A stretch of 43,564 nucleotides of DNA from an uncultured Gammaproteobacteria bacterium (GTDB lineage Bacteria; Pseudomonadota; Gammaproteobacteria; PS1; Pseudothioglobaceae). Location of the stretch: the NCBI GenBank assembly GCA_937899995.1, contig CALCCK010000014.1, positions 1 to 43,564 of the forward strand. Direction: 5' to 3'. The notes beneath the pieces were generated by a model. It was not told where the DNA came from. It did no database searches and saw only the letters and a program-made list of their open reading frames with translations. Position numbers and translations under genes: made by a program. Of the stretch, positions 17,880-29,518 are shown one piece after another; positions within the stretch are counted from its first letter, which is position 1; every line of letters starts with the position of its first letter.

Positions 17880-18698
17880 ATGTTTAATACAATTGGCATC
17901 ATCACAAAACCGAACGACCCGGTCAGCGAAGGCAAGGCTGCAGAGCTCAGTGCCTTTCTTGAAGAACAAGGCGTGGGTGTGGTGCTTGAAGCAGAACAAA
18001 TTGCAGAGCAGGCAGATTTGATTATTGTGGTGGGCGGTGATGGCTCTTTACTCAACACTGCACGCTCTTTTGTGGACAATAACATCCCAATTTTAGGTAT
18101 TAACTTAGGCCGTCTTGGATTTTTGGCAGATGTATCTGTTACACATATGCTGGATATTGTCGCCGAGATATTGAATGGCGATTTCACTAAAGAAGAGCGC
18201 TGTTTATTATCGTGCCAAATTGAGCAAGATGGCAATGTCCTGAGCCAACATTTAGCTTTAAACGATGTGGTTGTGCATCGAGAAGAAACCCTAAAAATGA
18301 TTGAATTCGATGTGTTTATTGATAATAAGTTTGTCAATAATCAGCGCGCCGACGGTTTGATTGTAACCACACCAACAGGTTCAACAGCTTATGCTTTATC
18401 AAGTGGCGGCCCAATCATGCATCCTGGTGTCAATGCAATCGGCTTGGTGTCGATCTGCCCACATACCATGAGCCACCGCCCGTTGTTAATACCGGGTGGT
18501 AGCGAGGTGGTGATACGCCTAAAAGAAACGAACAAGGGCGCAACCGTAAGTTTTGATGGGCAAACTTCAGTGGCAATTGCTTCTGGGCAGGATATTCGCG
18601 TGCGCCAACATGGTAGTTTTATTCACCTATTGCACCCGCAAAATTACGACTACTTTGAGATTATTCGTTCAAAGTTACATTGGAGTACTAAGCTTTAA
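17880..18698 (+). CDS. nadK: NAD kinase
   Basis: Phosphorylates NAD to NADP. The 272-aa protein has the family GGDG motif (IIVVGGDGSLLNTAR), GINLGRLGFLADV, ALNDVVVHRE, the second nucleotide-binding segment RADGLIVTTPTGSTAYALSSGGPI, and CPHTMSHRPLLIP. The start at MFNTIGIITKP fits the family; the Shine-Dalgarno is poor. It is divergent from grpE and 19 bp upstream of recN. The grpE-nadK-recN neighbourhood is widespread in gammaproteobacteria. Two long antisense ORFs over this region are shadows. Confidence 0.97.
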   Translation: MFNTIGIITKPNDPVSEGKAAELSAFLEEQGVGVVLEAEQIAEQADLIIVVGGDGSLLNTARSFVDNNIPILGINLGRLGFLADVSVTHMLDIVAEILNGDFTKEERCLLSCQIEQDGNVLSQHLALNDVVVHREETLKMIEFDVFIDNKFVNNQRADGLIVTTPTGSTAYALSSGGPIMHPGVNAIGLVSICPHTMSHRPLLIPGGSEVVIRLKETNKGATVSFDGQTSVAIASGQDIRVRQHGSFIHLLHPQNYDYFEIIRSKLHWSTKL

Positions 18699-18717
18699 GT
18701 AGTGCACAATATCGACC

Positions 18718-20382
18718 ATGTTATCCCTATTATCGGTTAAAAATCTTGCAGTTGTTGAAAAACTAGACTTGGCATTTTTTCCAGGAATGAGTACGGTGAC
18801 TGGCGAGACTGGCGCAGGAAAATCAATTTTGCTGCAAGCACTTAGTTTGACACTTGGTAGACGTGGTGATTCCACTTTAGTTCGTCATGGCAAAGATAAG
18901 GCTGAAGTCAGTGCGGTATTTGATGTGACTAATCATCAAAAAATTCAGAATTACTTAGAAGAGCAATCATTAGAAGATGAAGGCGAGTGTATTTTGCGCC
19001 GTATTATTAGCAGAGACGGCCGATCAAAAGCGTTTGTTAACGGCGTTAGCGTGCCGTTGTCAGTATTAAAAAACGTGGGCGAGCTGTTAATTGATATGCA
19101 TGGCCAAAACGAGCATCAATTATTATTGCGCCCCGACCAACAGCGAGATTTGCTTGATGCTTATGCGAAAAGTAGTGAGATATGCACCCAGCTTAATGCC
19201 ATCGTTGTTGAATATAACACAGTCAGCAATCACATTGATGAGCTGAGTAGTAACCATGACTTAAAACAGCAACAGAAAACCTTATTACAACATCAGCTGC
19301 AAGAGTTAGAAGAGGCTGTACTCATCCAAGACGAGCTTAATAACATTGAAAGTGATTTTAAAACCAGCGCCAACGCAGCAAGTTTGATCGAAAAAACCTC
19401 TACTATTCTCAACCAGCTTGAACAAGAATCTGGTGTTAACGCTCAGCTGAATAGTTTGAGTTATGAGCTGAGTTTAGCAGCAGAAACCGATGAGAAGCTT
19501 GTACCAATCTCAGCGTTGCTGTCTAGTGCACAAGTGCAAACCCAAGAAAGTGTTTATGAGCTAAATAATTATTTGTCTAGTTTGTCAGTGGACGAACAAA
19601 CAACGACCGAGTTAGAAGCTAGATTAAGTGAGTTGCATGATTTGTCGCGCAAACACAATTGCCAGATTACAGAATTAATTGCTACTAAAGAAGGTATTGG
19701 TTCAGAGTTAGAATCTATTGGCGGTGCTGGCGCATCGATCGACGCCTTGCAAGGGCAAAAGGAAAAACTATCCCAGCAGTATAGAACACAAGCCAAGCGC
19801 TTGAGTAAAATACGATCTGAAAAGGCCGTACACTTATCAAACGCAGTTACCGAAGCCATGCAAGTATTAGGTATGCCTGGTAGTGAGGTTAAAGTTGACT
19901 TACAGAACAAGGCAGTAGGCGTTCACTATAATGGTGATGAGAGCGTTAATTTTTTGGTAAAAACCAACAAGGGTAGTGGTTTTAAAACCCTGAAGAAGGT
20001 GGCATCAGGCGGCGAACTTTCTCGTATCTCTTTGGCAATATCAGTAGTCAGTAGTGATAGAGAATACACACCAACCTTAATTTTTGATGAGGTTGATGTA
20101 GGTATTAGTGGTGCGGTTGCCGAAGTAGTTGGGCAAAAATTAAAACAGTTGAGCGAGCATTATCAAGTGATTTGTATTACTCATTTGGCGCAAGTGGCTG
20201 CTTTTGGTCATCAGCACTTGCGTGTGAGTAAAACACAAAATGATAATGGCGCTCAAACAACCGTCGAACAACTCTCTAATGATGAGCGTATTAGTGAAGT
20301 GGCACGTATTTTAGGCGGAGCAACTATTACTGACAAGGCGCTCAGAGCCGCCGAAGAAATGATCGAACAAAGTTATTCATGA
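18718..20382 (+). CDS. recN: DNA repair protein RecN
   Basis: RecN is an SMC-like ATPase acting in double-strand-break repair. The 554-aa protein has an N-terminal Walker A (TVTGETGAGKSILLQALSLTLGRR), long coiled-coil arms (residues about 155-375, rich in Gln/Leu/Glu) and a C-terminal ABC half with signature ASGGELSRISLAI and Walker B LIFDEVDVGISG. The final part contains QVICITHLAQVAAFGHQHLRV. It is the last gene before the atp operon. A LexA box is not obvious upstream; it is probably co-transcribed with nadK. Confidence 0.97.
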   Translation: MLSLLSVKNLAVVEKLDLAFFPGMSTVTGETGAGKSILLQALSLTLGRRGDSTLVRHGKDKAEVSAVFDVTNHQKIQNYLEEQSLEDEGECILRRIISRDGRSKAFVNGVSVPLSVLKNVGELLIDMHGQNEHQLLLRPDQQRDLLDAYAKSSEICTQLNAIVVEYNTVSNHIDELSSNHDLKQQQKTLLQHQLQELEEAVLIQDELNNIESDFKTSANAASLIEKTSTILNQLEQESGVNAQLNSLSYELSLAAETDEKLVPISALLSSAQVQTQESVYELNNYLSSLSVDEQTTTELEARLSELHDLSRKHNCQITELIATKEGIGSELESIGGAGASIDALQGQKEKLSQQYRTQAKRLSKIRSEKAVHLSNAVTEAMQVLGMPGSEVKVDLQNKAVGVHYNGDESVNFLVKTNKGSGFKTLKKVASGGELSRISLAISVVSSDREYTPTLIFDEVDVGISGAVAEVVGQKLKQLSEHYQVICITHLAQVAAFGHQHLRVSKTQNDNGAQTTVEQLSNDERISEVARILGGATITDKALRAAEEMIEQSYS

Positions 20383-20514
20383 GGTGGAACTGTAGGGCGT
20401 TAGTTAAAGCCTAATTACCCCCACCATCGACAATAGCCAATATGAAACTGTTATCAAAGAAACTACGATATTACACTTTGTTGAATTAATAAGTAACTTT
20501 TCACGAAAAACCTC

Positions 20515-20543
20515 TTTAATTTATAATGCTCAGACTGTATAAT
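20515..20543 (+). promoter_or_regulatory. Promoter of the ATP synthase operon (tandem -10 elements)
   Basis: TTTAAT (20515-20520) and TATAAT (20538-20543) are 17 bp apart. A second TATAAT lies at 20522-20527, and both sit in the repeated 10-mer TATAATGCTC, 16 bp apart. This could be two overlapping start sites. It lies about 40 bp upstream of atpI and 130 bp after recN. Confidence 0.6.
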
Positions 20544-20581
20544 GCTCTCTTTTGTGGGTTTGTGATATTGGAGTTTTGGCA

Positions 20582-20932
20582 ATGAAAAGTAAGCTGCCAA
20601 AGATTCAACTAATCACCATATTGGTGACCATCGCTTATTTTTCCTCATTAGGTGTAGGACTTTCTGCAGCCTATGGGGGATTAATTAGCTTGATGAATAC
20701 AGGACTGGTTAATCGACATATAAGCAAACAAAGAGAAGACTTAACTATTAGCGCCCAAGCGAGTGTTGGGATGATGGCCATTAGTGTGATAATGCGTATG
20801 GCGCTGGTGGTGGGTTTGACTTTAGCCGGGCATTTCCTTTTGAAGTTAAGTACAGATGCCCTAATCGTTAGTTTAGTTTTAGGACTGATTGGTTTTTTAA
20901 TAGATAAGATGTTGCCCAATGGCGGGCAATAA
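20582..20932 (+). CDS. atpI: ATP synthase subunit I (AtpI)
   Basis: AtpI is a small inner-membrane protein that assists assembly of the c-ring and is not part of the finished enzyme. The 116-aa product has four hydrophobic helices (around LITILVTIAYFSSLGVGLSAAYGG, AQASVGMMAISVIMRMALVVGLTLAG and ALIVSLVLGLIGFLIDKM). I start at MKSKLPKIQL, ten codons inside the ORF-track call, which began at a TTG. Identification rests on size, hydrophobicity and position as first gene of an atp operon; sequence of this family is poorly conserved. Confidence 0.87.
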   Translation: MKSKLPKIQLITILVTIAYFSSLGVGLSAAYGGLISLMNTGLVNRHISKQREDLTISAQASVGMMAISVIMRMALVVGLTLAGHFLLKLSTDALIVSLVLGLIGFLIDKMLPNGGQ

Positions 20933-20952
20933 ATATAAGCATAGAAGTTTAG

Positions 20953-21816
<864 letters not shown>

Positions 21817-21839
21817 TTTTTTTAAAAAAAAAGGAGTAA

Positions 21840-22082
<243 letters not shown>

Positions 22083-22115
22083 ATACTTTTTACTTAAAAG
22101 CACAAGGTTTAAGCT

Positions 22116-22586
22116 ATGAATATTAATTTGACGATGATTGGCCAGTTAATCATGTTCGCCATGTTTACATGGTTCTGCATGAAGTTTATTTGGCCACCAA
22201 TTGTTGCTGCCATGGACGAGCGTAAAAAACGCATTGAAAGTGGTTTGATTGCAGCAGAACGAGGCTTGTCAGAGCACAAAGAAGCACAACAAAAAGCGCA
22301 AGAGATGCTTAATCAGTCTAAAGATCAAGCAGCTGAAATCATTGCTAATGCGGGCAGACAAGCTTCAACAATGGTTGAAGACGCTAAAGACGTTGCCTCT
22401 CAAGAAGCGGACCGTATTAAAGCGCACGCACAAGCGGAGATTGAGCAAGAAGCCAATCGTGCGCGTAATAAGCTAAAAGATCAAGTGTCTGATTTAGTTA
22501 TGCAGGGTGTAAATTCGGTATTGGCTAAAGAAGTAGACGCTAAAACACATAAAGACATGTTAGGCAAGTTGTCGCAAACACTATAG
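22116..22586 (+). CDS. atpF: ATP synthase Fo subunit b
   Basis: The b subunit is the peripheral stalk. The 156-aa protein has one N-terminal membrane helix ([25 protein letters not shown]) followed by a long charged coiled coil ([43 protein letters not shown]) and a C-terminal delta-binding segment. Length and layout match the E. coli b subunit (156 aa). Only one b gene is seen, so the stalk is presumably a homodimer. Confidence 0.97.
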   Translation: MNINLTMIGQLIMFAMFTWFCMKFIWPPIVAAMDERKKRIESGLIAAERGLSEHKEAQQKAQEMLNQSKDQAAEIIANAGRQASTMVEDAKDVASQEADRIKAHAQAEIEQEANRARNKLKDQVSDLVMQGVNSVLAKEVDAKTHKDMLGKLSQTL

Positions 22587-22595
22587 GATATATCA

Positions 22596-23144
22596 GTGGA
22601 ATTAACAACAATCGCCAAGCCCTACGCTAATGCAGTTTTTGAAATTGCTGAGCAAAATAAGTCACATTCAGACTGGAGGGGTGTATTAGAGGCGGGTGCA
22701 CAATTAGCCAATGATGGAAATATGCAAGCATTTATTGCTTCGCCAAGCGCCACTAGTGAGAATAAAATACAAGCAGTGGTAGCAGTATTTAAGGCGATTT
22801 TAGGCAGGGCATTAAGCAAGGAGGAGACATCTTTCGTTACTTTGTTGTTAGACAATGGTCGTATTGGTGTTTTACCCAGTATGCTTGAGTTATTTGATGC
22901 AATGAGCAACCTTAGTAGTGATTCCAAAGCATTTCATGTGATTAGTGCTTATAAGTTAAGTGCCGCTGAAGAAAAACAAATTGTGAGTGATTTATCTGAT
23001 AAATACAGTACAACAGTTAGTATCGACACCGAAATAGACGAAAGTTTGGTTGGTGGCGTAGTGATTAAAGAAGGTGACAAAGTGATTGACTTGTCGATTA
23101 AGGCTCGAGTAGATGGGCTGAGTTCATGTTTGTCAATCAATTAA
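22596..23144 (+). CDS. atpH: ATP synthase F1 subunit delta
   Basis: Delta links the b stalk to the top of F1. The 182-aa protein starts at a GTG preceded by AGGATA and shows the family N-terminus (LTTIAKPYANAVFEIAEQ) and C-terminal signature (IDESLVGGVVIKEGDKVIDLSIKARVDGL). It is 9 bp after atpF and 24 bp before atpA. Confidence 0.96.
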   Translation: MELTTIAKPYANAVFEIAEQNKSHSDWRGVLEAGAQLANDGNMQAFIASPSATSENKIQAVVAVFKAILGRALSKEETSFVTLLLDNGRIGVLPSMLELFDAMSNLSSDSKAFHVISAYKLSAAEEKQIVSDLSDKYSTTVSIDTEIDESLVGGVVIKEGDKVIDLSIKARVDGLSSCLSIN

Positions 23145-23168
23145 TTTATTTTATTAAGAGGAAGGGTT

Positions 23169-24710
23169 ATGCAATTAAACGCAAGCGAGATTAGTGATTT
23201 AATTAAAAAACAAATAGAAGGCTTTGATTTCGTAGCTGAAGCACGTACTGAAGGTACGGTAATCAGTGTTAGTGACGGCATTGTTCGTATTCACGGATTG
23301 GCAGATGTTCAGTTTGGTGAAATGTTAGAGTTCCCAGGCAATACGTTTGGTTTGGCATTGAACTTAGAGCAAGATTCAGTCGGTTCAGTTGTTTTAGGAA
23401 GCTATTTACATATTTCTGAAGGCGATACAGTTAAATGTACTAATCGTTTGCTGGAAGTGCCAGTTGGTGAGGCGATGTTAGGTCGCGTAGTTAACGCACT
23501 AGGAAAGCCAATTGATGGTAAAGGTGATATTGACACTCAAGACGCACGTCCAATAGAGGTTATGGCACCAGGTGTGATTGATCGTCAAAGTGTTGACGAG
23601 CCGCTTCAAACAGGTGTGAAAGCAATTGATGCGATGGTTCCCGTTGGCCGTGGTCAGCGCGAGTTAATCATTGGAGATCGTCAAACCGGTAAAACAGCCG
23701 TAGCCATTGATGCAATCATCAACCAAAAAGACACCGGTGTTAAATGTATCTACGTTGCTATTGGTCAAAAAGATTCTTCAGTAGCCGCTGTTGTGCGTAA
23801 GCTGGAAGAGCATGGTGCAATGGAAAATACCATTGTGGTTAATGCCGGTGCTTCTGATTCAGCGGCTTTACAATACATCGCACCTTATGCAGGTTGTGCG
23901 ATGGGCGAATATTTCCGTGATCGTGGTGAAGACGCCTTGATTGTTTATGATGATTTAACTAAACAGGCTTGGGCTTACCGTGAAGTATCACTATTATTAA
24001 GGCGTCCACCAGGCCGTGAAGCATACCCAGGTGATGTATTCTACTTACACTCACGTTTACTTGAACGCGCAGCACGTGTGAATGCAGATTACGTAGAAAA
24101 GCAGACTAATGGCGAAGTTAAAGGTAAAACTGGCTCATTAACGGCATTGCCAATTATTGAGACCCAGGGTGGTGACGTGTCAGCATTCGTACCAACGAAT
24201 GTAATTTCAATTACAGATGGTCAGATTTTCTTAGAAACAGATTTGTTTAACGCGGGTATTCGTCCAGCGATTAATGCGGGTTTGTCAGTATCACGAGTGG
24301 GTGGCGCGGCACAAACTAACATTATAAAGAAGCTCGGTGGCGGTATTCGTCTTGACTTGGCACAATACCGTGAATTAGCGGCGTTTGCACAGTTTGCTTC
24401 AGATCTTGATGCAGAAACAAAAGCACAAATTGACCGTGGCCAGCGTGTTACTGAGTTGATGAAACAAAATCAATATGCACCACTATCAGTAGCAGAAATG
24501 GCAACCTCATTATTTGCAGCCAACTCAGGTTCATTAGATGACATTGATGTAAATAAAGTGGTTGATTTTGAAGCGGCATTGATTGCTTATATGAATGCAA
24601 ATCAAGTATCACTACTTGAAAAAATTGATACAACAGGTGACTATAACGATCAAATTGTAGCTGAATTACAAGCCGCAATTGATGACTTTAAAGCAAACCA
24701 TACTTGGTAA
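23169..24710 (+). CDS. atpA: ATP synthase F1 subunit alpha
   Basis: The non-catalytic nucleotide-binding subunit. It is 513 aa long, as in E. coli. The P-loop is [17 protein letters not shown]; the segment [47 protein letters not shown] is the alpha hallmark, with the catalytic-site arginine later in [14 protein letters not shown]. The ribosome site AGGAAGGG lies just upstream. Confidence 0.98.
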   Translation: MQLNASEISDLIKKQIEGFDFVAEARTEGTVISVSDGIVRIHGLADVQFGEMLEFPGNTFGLALNLEQDSVGSVVLGSYLHISEGDTVKCTNRLLEVPVGEAMLGRVVNALGKPIDGKGDIDTQDARPIEVMAPGVIDRQSVDEPLQTGVKAIDAMVPVGRGQRELIIGDRQTGKTAVAIDAIINQKDTGVKCIYVAIGQKDSSVAAVVRKLEEHGAMENTIVVNAGASDSAALQYIAPYAGCAMGEYFRDRGEDALIVYDDLTKQAWAYREVSLLLRRPPGREAYPGDVFYLHSRLLERAARVNADYVEKQTNGEVKGKTGSLTALPIIETQGGDVSAFVPTNVISITDGQIFLETDLFNAGIRPAINAGLSVSRVGGAAQTNIIKKLGGGIRLDLAQYRELAAFAQFASDLDAETKAQIDRGQRVTELMKQNQYAPLSVAEMATSLFAANSGSLDDIDVNKVVDFEAALIAYMNANQVSLLEKIDTTGDYNDQIVAELQAAIDDFKANHTW

Positions 24711-24719
24711 ATAGATAAT

Positions 24720-25583
24720 ATGGCAGTTGGAAAGGAAATTAAAACGCAGATCGCGAGTATTAAAAACACTCAGAAGATTACTTCGGCCATGGAAATGGTG
24801 GCAGCGTCTAAAATGAAAAAAGCCCAAAATAGAATGTTGGCATCACGCCCTTATTCTGAAAAAATATCCAAAGTTATTGGACACTTGACGTACGCTCATT
24901 CTGAATTTGAACATCCGTATATGAAAGAGGCGGGCGATGTTAAGCGTGTTGGTATTATTATCGTTTCTAGTGATAGAGGTTTGTGTGGTGGTTTAAACAC
25001 TAACTTATTCAGAAGCTTGTTAAAGCAAGTAGCTGATTATCAAGCCAAGGGTATTGAAGTTGATATTTGTACGATTGGTAAAAAAGCCACCGCATTCTTT
25101 AAAAACTTAGGCTTAAACATTAAGTCAGTTTTAACGGATCTAGGTGACACACCACACTTTGATGATTTATTAGGTACAGTAAAAGTAATGCTAGATGCTT
25201 ACGATGAAGGTGAAATTCAGCAGTTATCTGTGGCTTACAATCGATTTGAAAATACTATGACCCAAGTGCCAACAGTGGCACAATTAGTGCCAATGGTTGC
25301 AGGTGAAGTTGATGATATGGATCATCATTGGGATTACATTTATGAGCCAGACGCTGAAGAGGCGTTGAATGCATTATTAGTAAGATATATTGAAGCTTTG
25401 GTTTATCAAGGCCTAGTAGAGAATATTGCTTGTGAGCAGTCATCACGTATGATCTCGATGAAGAGTGCAACAGATAATGCAGGCGACATGGTTCAAGAAT
25501 TAGAGTTAGTTTACAATAAGGCAAGACAGGCGGCAATTACTCAGGAAATTTCTGAGATTGTTAGTGGTGCTTCTGCGGTATAA
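24720..25583 (+). CDS. atpG: ATP synthase F1 subunit gamma
   Basis: Gamma is the central rotating shaft. The 287-aa protein has the N-terminal helix ([32 protein letters not shown]), the conserved [16 protein letters not shown], and the C-terminal helix [46 protein letters not shown]. These pair to form the coiled-coil shaft. It is 9 bp after atpA. Confidence 0.98.
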   Translation: MAVGKEIKTQIASIKNTQKITSAMEMVAASKMKKAQNRMLASRPYSEKISKVIGHLTYAHSEFEHPYMKEAGDVKRVGIIIVSSDRGLCGGLNTNLFRSLLKQVADYQAKGIEVDICTIGKKATAFFKNLGLNIKSVLTDLGDTPHFDDLLGTVKVMLDAYDEGEIQQLSVAYNRFENTMTQVPTVAQLVPMVAGEVDDMDHHWDYIYEPDAEEALNALLVRYIEALVYQGLVENIACEQSSRMISMKSATDNAGDMVQELELVYNKARQAAITQEISEIVSGASAV

Positions 25584-25598
25584 ATTTAAAAAATATAG

Positions 25599-27002
<1,404 letters not shown>

Positions 27003-27419
27003 ATGTCAACCATTCATGTCGACGTTGTTAGTGCAACAGAGTCACTTTACTCAGGTGAAGCAAACTGTGTGTTTGCACCAGGATCTACTGGCGAATTAGG
27101 TATCTATCCAAAACATGTAGCTTTGTTATCGACATTAAAGCCGGGTGAAGTTAGAGTAGAAACTGACAAAGGCGTTGAGTCTATTTATGTTTCTGGCGGA
27201 ATTGTTGAAGTACAACCCAATGTGGTTACTATTTTTTCTGATACAGCAATCCGAGCGCATGATTTAGATGAGTCTAAAGCATTAGAGGCTAAGCAACGCG
27301 CTGAAGAGGCAATGGCTGATTCAGACAATGGTCATGATGTTGGCACAACACAAGCCGCATTGGCAGAAGCGATGGCGCAATTACAGATGATCTCTAAAAT
27401 GCGAGGTAAAAAGCTATAG
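27003..27419 (+). CDS. atpC: ATP synthase F1 subunit epsilon
   Basis: Epsilon binds gamma and regulates ATP hydrolysis. The 138-aa protein has the N-terminal beta sandwich (VVSATESLYSGEANCVFAPGSTGELGIYPKHVALLSTLKPGEV, then VSGGIVEVQPNVVTIFSDTA) and the C-terminal helical hairpin (AKQRAEEAMADS, then AALAEAMAQLQMISKMRGK). It begins at the base after the atpD stop. It closes the operon and is followed by a terminator. Confidence 0.97.
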   Translation: MSTIHVDVVSATESLYSGEANCVFAPGSTGELGIYPKHVALLSTLKPGEVRVETDKGVESIYVSGGIVEVQPNVVTIFSDTAIRAHDLDESKALEAKQRAEEAMADSDNGHDVGTTQAALAEAMAQLQMISKMRGKKL

Positions 27420-27445
27420 ACTGCTTCTTAAGTAAGAATTAGAAC

Positions 27446-27475
27446 AAAAACGCCTTCTTTGTGAGGGCGTTTTTA
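27446..27475. terminator. Bidirectional Rho-independent terminator between atpC and kdsC
   Basis: AAAAACGCCTTC and GAGGGCGTTTTT form a long stem with a 5-nt loop; the GC core is flanked by an A-run on one side and a T-run on the other, so it can end transcripts from both sides. It sits between convergent atpC (plus) and kdsC (minus). Confidence 0.9.
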
Positions 27476-27497
27476 TTGCGTGCTCTTTTATAAAACC

Positions 27498-28034
27498 CTA
27501 TTGATGTAAGTAAGGTTTCATTGCTTCATCAAACTTGTCTTGTGCTTTTAGTAAAAAGTCACACACTTCTCTAACGGCGCCATGACCACCATTCTTCTCG
27601 GTTACCATACAAGATTTTTCTTTGACTAATTCATGTGCATTAGCAACAGCTATAGGCAAACCAACTTTGGTCATTACGGGTAGATCGATCACATCATCCC
27701 CCACGTAGGCAACCTGATCAGCACTTAGGTTAAGCTTTTCTAATAAGTCGTTGTAGGCAACTAGTTTGTCTTCTTGACCTTGGTAAAAATGCGTAATACC
27801 CAGATTTTTCATCCGAAGCTCAACAGTTGTAGATGTGCGAGCAGTAATAACAGCAGGTTCGACACCATTGTCTTTTAGGATCTTAATACCCAGCCCGTCA
27901 AGTGAATTAAAGCGCTTAAACTCTTGCCCATCATCAGAAAAATACAATCCACCGTCGGTTAATACACCATCAACATCAAAAATAATAAGTTGAATTTGCT
28001 TGGCCCGTAAGTAAGATTTATTGAGTAGCTTCAT
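27498..28034 (-). CDS. kdsC: 3-deoxy-D-manno-octulosonate 8-phosphate phosphatase
   Basis: Removes phosphate from KDO-8-P in lipopolysaccharide core synthesis. The 178-aa protein is a capless HAD enzyme: nucleophile DxD in IIFDVDGVLTDGGLYF, FNSLDGLGIKILKDNGV, VITARTS, the basic residue in YQGQEDKLVAYNDLL, and VAYVGDDVIDLPVM. The final stretch KNGGHGAVREVCDFLL is typical of KdsC. It follows ampD by 3 bp. Confidence 0.95.
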   Translation of the reverse strand: MKLLNKSYLRAKQIQLIIFDVDGVLTDGGLYFSDDGQEFKRFNSLDGLGIKILKDNGVEPAVITARTSTTVELRMKNLGITHFYQGQEDKLVAYNDLLEKLNLSADQVAYVGDDVIDLPVMTKVGLPIAVANAHELVKEKSCMVTEKNGGHGAVREVCDFLLKAQDKFDEAMKPYLHQ

Positions 28035-28037
28035 GAG

Positions 28038-28556
28038 TTAATCCTTTATTTCGTCCCAATTAAATGCTTCGCCTGGGTCAGTTTTCCTACCCGGGGCGAT
28101 ATCACTATGCCCAACGATATTTTGGACTGGGTAATGGTTTTTTAATTGCTTTAATGTTGTTTTTAATGACTGGTATTGTACCGCTTCATAGTTAAGATTG
28201 TCAGTACCTTCTAGTTCGATACCGATGGAAAAATCATTGCAATTGTCTTGTTTATTAAAGCTAGACTCGCCCGCATGCCACGCGCGTTTATCAAAGGGCA
28301 CGAACTGAATGATTGAACCGTCGCGCTTAATTAGTAGGTGGGCTGACACTTGTAAGTCTTGAATAGTTTTGAAATAGGGGTGTGCATTAAAATCGAGCTG
28401 GTTTGTAAAAAACTGCTCAATAAAGCGGTTGTTGAATTCACCCGGCGGTAAAGAGATGTTGTGAATTACTATTAGAGAAATTTCCCCATTGGGGCGATCG
28501 TTATAATTAATCGAGGGATATTGTGCGGCTGATGCTAGTCGGTGATTGCTAATCAT
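28038..28556 (-). CDS. ampD: 1,6-anhydro-N-acetylmuramyl-L-alanine amidase AmpD
   Basis: AmpD is a cytoplasmic zinc amidase that recycles anhydro-muropeptides and, in some species, controls ampC. The 172-aa protein has SLIVIHNISLPPGEFNN (first Zn-ligand His), KRAWHAGESSF, DFSIGIELEG and VGHSDIAPGRKTDPGEAFNW (second His and Asp ligand). There is no signal peptide, which agrees with AmpD rather than the periplasmic AmiD. No ampC, ampR or ampE is nearby. Confidence 0.95.
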   Translation of the reverse strand: MISNHRLASAAQYPSINYNDRPNGEISLIVIHNISLPPGEFNNRFIEQFFTNQLDFNAHPYFKTIQDLQVSAHLLIKRDGSIIQFVPFDKRAWHAGESSFNKQDNCNDFSIGIELEGTDNLNYEAVQYQSLKTTLKQLKNHYPVQNIVGHSDIAPGRKTDPGEAFNWDEIKD

Positions 28557-28571
28557 GAATTCATTATATCC

Positions 28572-29429
28572 CTATTCGATTCGGTTAAAGTAACGCCCTC
28601 TTAGTAGTAGTCTTGGGTTATCTTTATCATCAGTAAAAGCATTGCGCTTGTGTAAAACATTGTTACAAAGAAAGCCTTGCCCAGTTTGCATCAGGTGTTT
28701 AAAGTGATAGTCAGTTGTTGTATTTAACAGAACATCTAAATACTTTACAGCTTGTTTAATCTCAAGCGAATTTAAGAACTCGATATTTTTTTTTCGCTGT
28801 GTGTAGCGCATAGACAATTCCTTGCTTAATTCATCAATAAAAAAGATGGGCCCAGTTGATGTTTCTCGCCTAACTTTGCCATCAACCTTGTGCTCAGGAA
28901 TGCTCATGGCCTCTGGGTGAACCAATGCTTTGACAACATCAGGGTTATCTTCACGTAATAATAAATAAATCATTTGTGGGTCAACCCACTCGTTGACCCC
29001 ACCTTGGGCGGCGGGCTTGACACAGAACAGTGAAAACGCACGAATACGCTGCTCTATTGCATTGTAATAGCCATCTGTATGCCAGCCTAGGTTTTTGTCA
29101 GTGTAGGGGATGAATTCGCCTTGGTCTTTTTTGTCGCTTTGAGTAATGTGTGCTAGCCCACCTGTTTTAACAAACAAGTGTTGATCAAAATCTTTTAAAC
29201 CTAATTGTGTATTGACACTTATAATCGCTTTATCATATTGGTCAACAGGTTGAATTTGAAATAGTGCAAAATTACCTTTCTGACAAAGGCTGGTAATTTT
29301 GTTTTTTTCAGCATTTGAGAGTTTAAATGGGCTTTGTATTTCAACAATACAATCGCTTAATTGGGTTGGTGCATTGGCTAGCTTTTCATCTCGCCAATAT
29401 CGGTAATCATCTAAATTATCTAATAACAT
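28572..29429 (-). CDS. TauD/TfdA-family Fe(II)/2-oxoglutarate dioxygenase
   Basis: A 285-aa protein with the facial triad of this family: H117 and D119 in LGWHTDGYYN and the distal H260 in CNNVLHKRNAF. Arginines in PRLLLRGRYF (274, 277) are placed to bind 2-oxoglutarate. YRYWRDEKL near the N-terminus and RAFSLFCVKPAAQGG also fit. Members hydroxylate or cleave many small substrates (taurine, carnitine precursors, amino acids); nothing here shows the substrate, and no taurine or sulfonate transport genes are adjacent. It has its own promoter and lies 15 bp upstream of ampD. Confidence 0.85.
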   Translation of the reverse strand: MLLDNLDDYRYWRDEKLANAPTQLSDCIVEIQSPFKLSNAEKNKITSLCQKGNFALFQIQPVDQYDKAIISVNTQLGLKDFDQHLFVKTGGLAHITQSDKKDQGEFIPYTDKNLGWHTDGYYNAIEQRIRAFSLFCVKPAAQGGVNEWVDPQMIYLLLREDNPDVVKALVHPEAMSIPEHKVDGKVRRETSTGPIFFIDELSKELSMRYTQRKKNIEFLNSLEIKQAVKYLDVLLNTTTDYHFKHLMQTGQGFLCNNVLHKRNAFTDDKDNPRLLLRGRYFNRIE

Positions 29430-29469
29430 GTTTAAAAATTAAAGATACAAGGTTATTTTGTCTAAAGAC

Positions 29470-29497
29470 AGTATAACTTGAATACACTGTAAGACAA
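29470..29497 (-). promoter_or_regulatory. Promoter of the tauD-like/ampD/kdsC unit
   Basis: On the minus strand TTGTCT (29492-29497) and TATACT (29470-29475) are 16 bp apart, about 40 bp before the dioxygenase start. A short inverted repeat TGTCT-TT-AGACA overlaps the expected transcription start and could be an operator. Confidence 0.5.
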
Positions 29498-29518
29498 ATA
29501 GCGCAGTAATTTTATTTT

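Noticed and set aside
17846-18337. 163-aa minus-strand ORF over nadK
   Set aside because: Serine/Thr/Ile-rich antisense shadow of nadK, whose own frame carries all family motifs.
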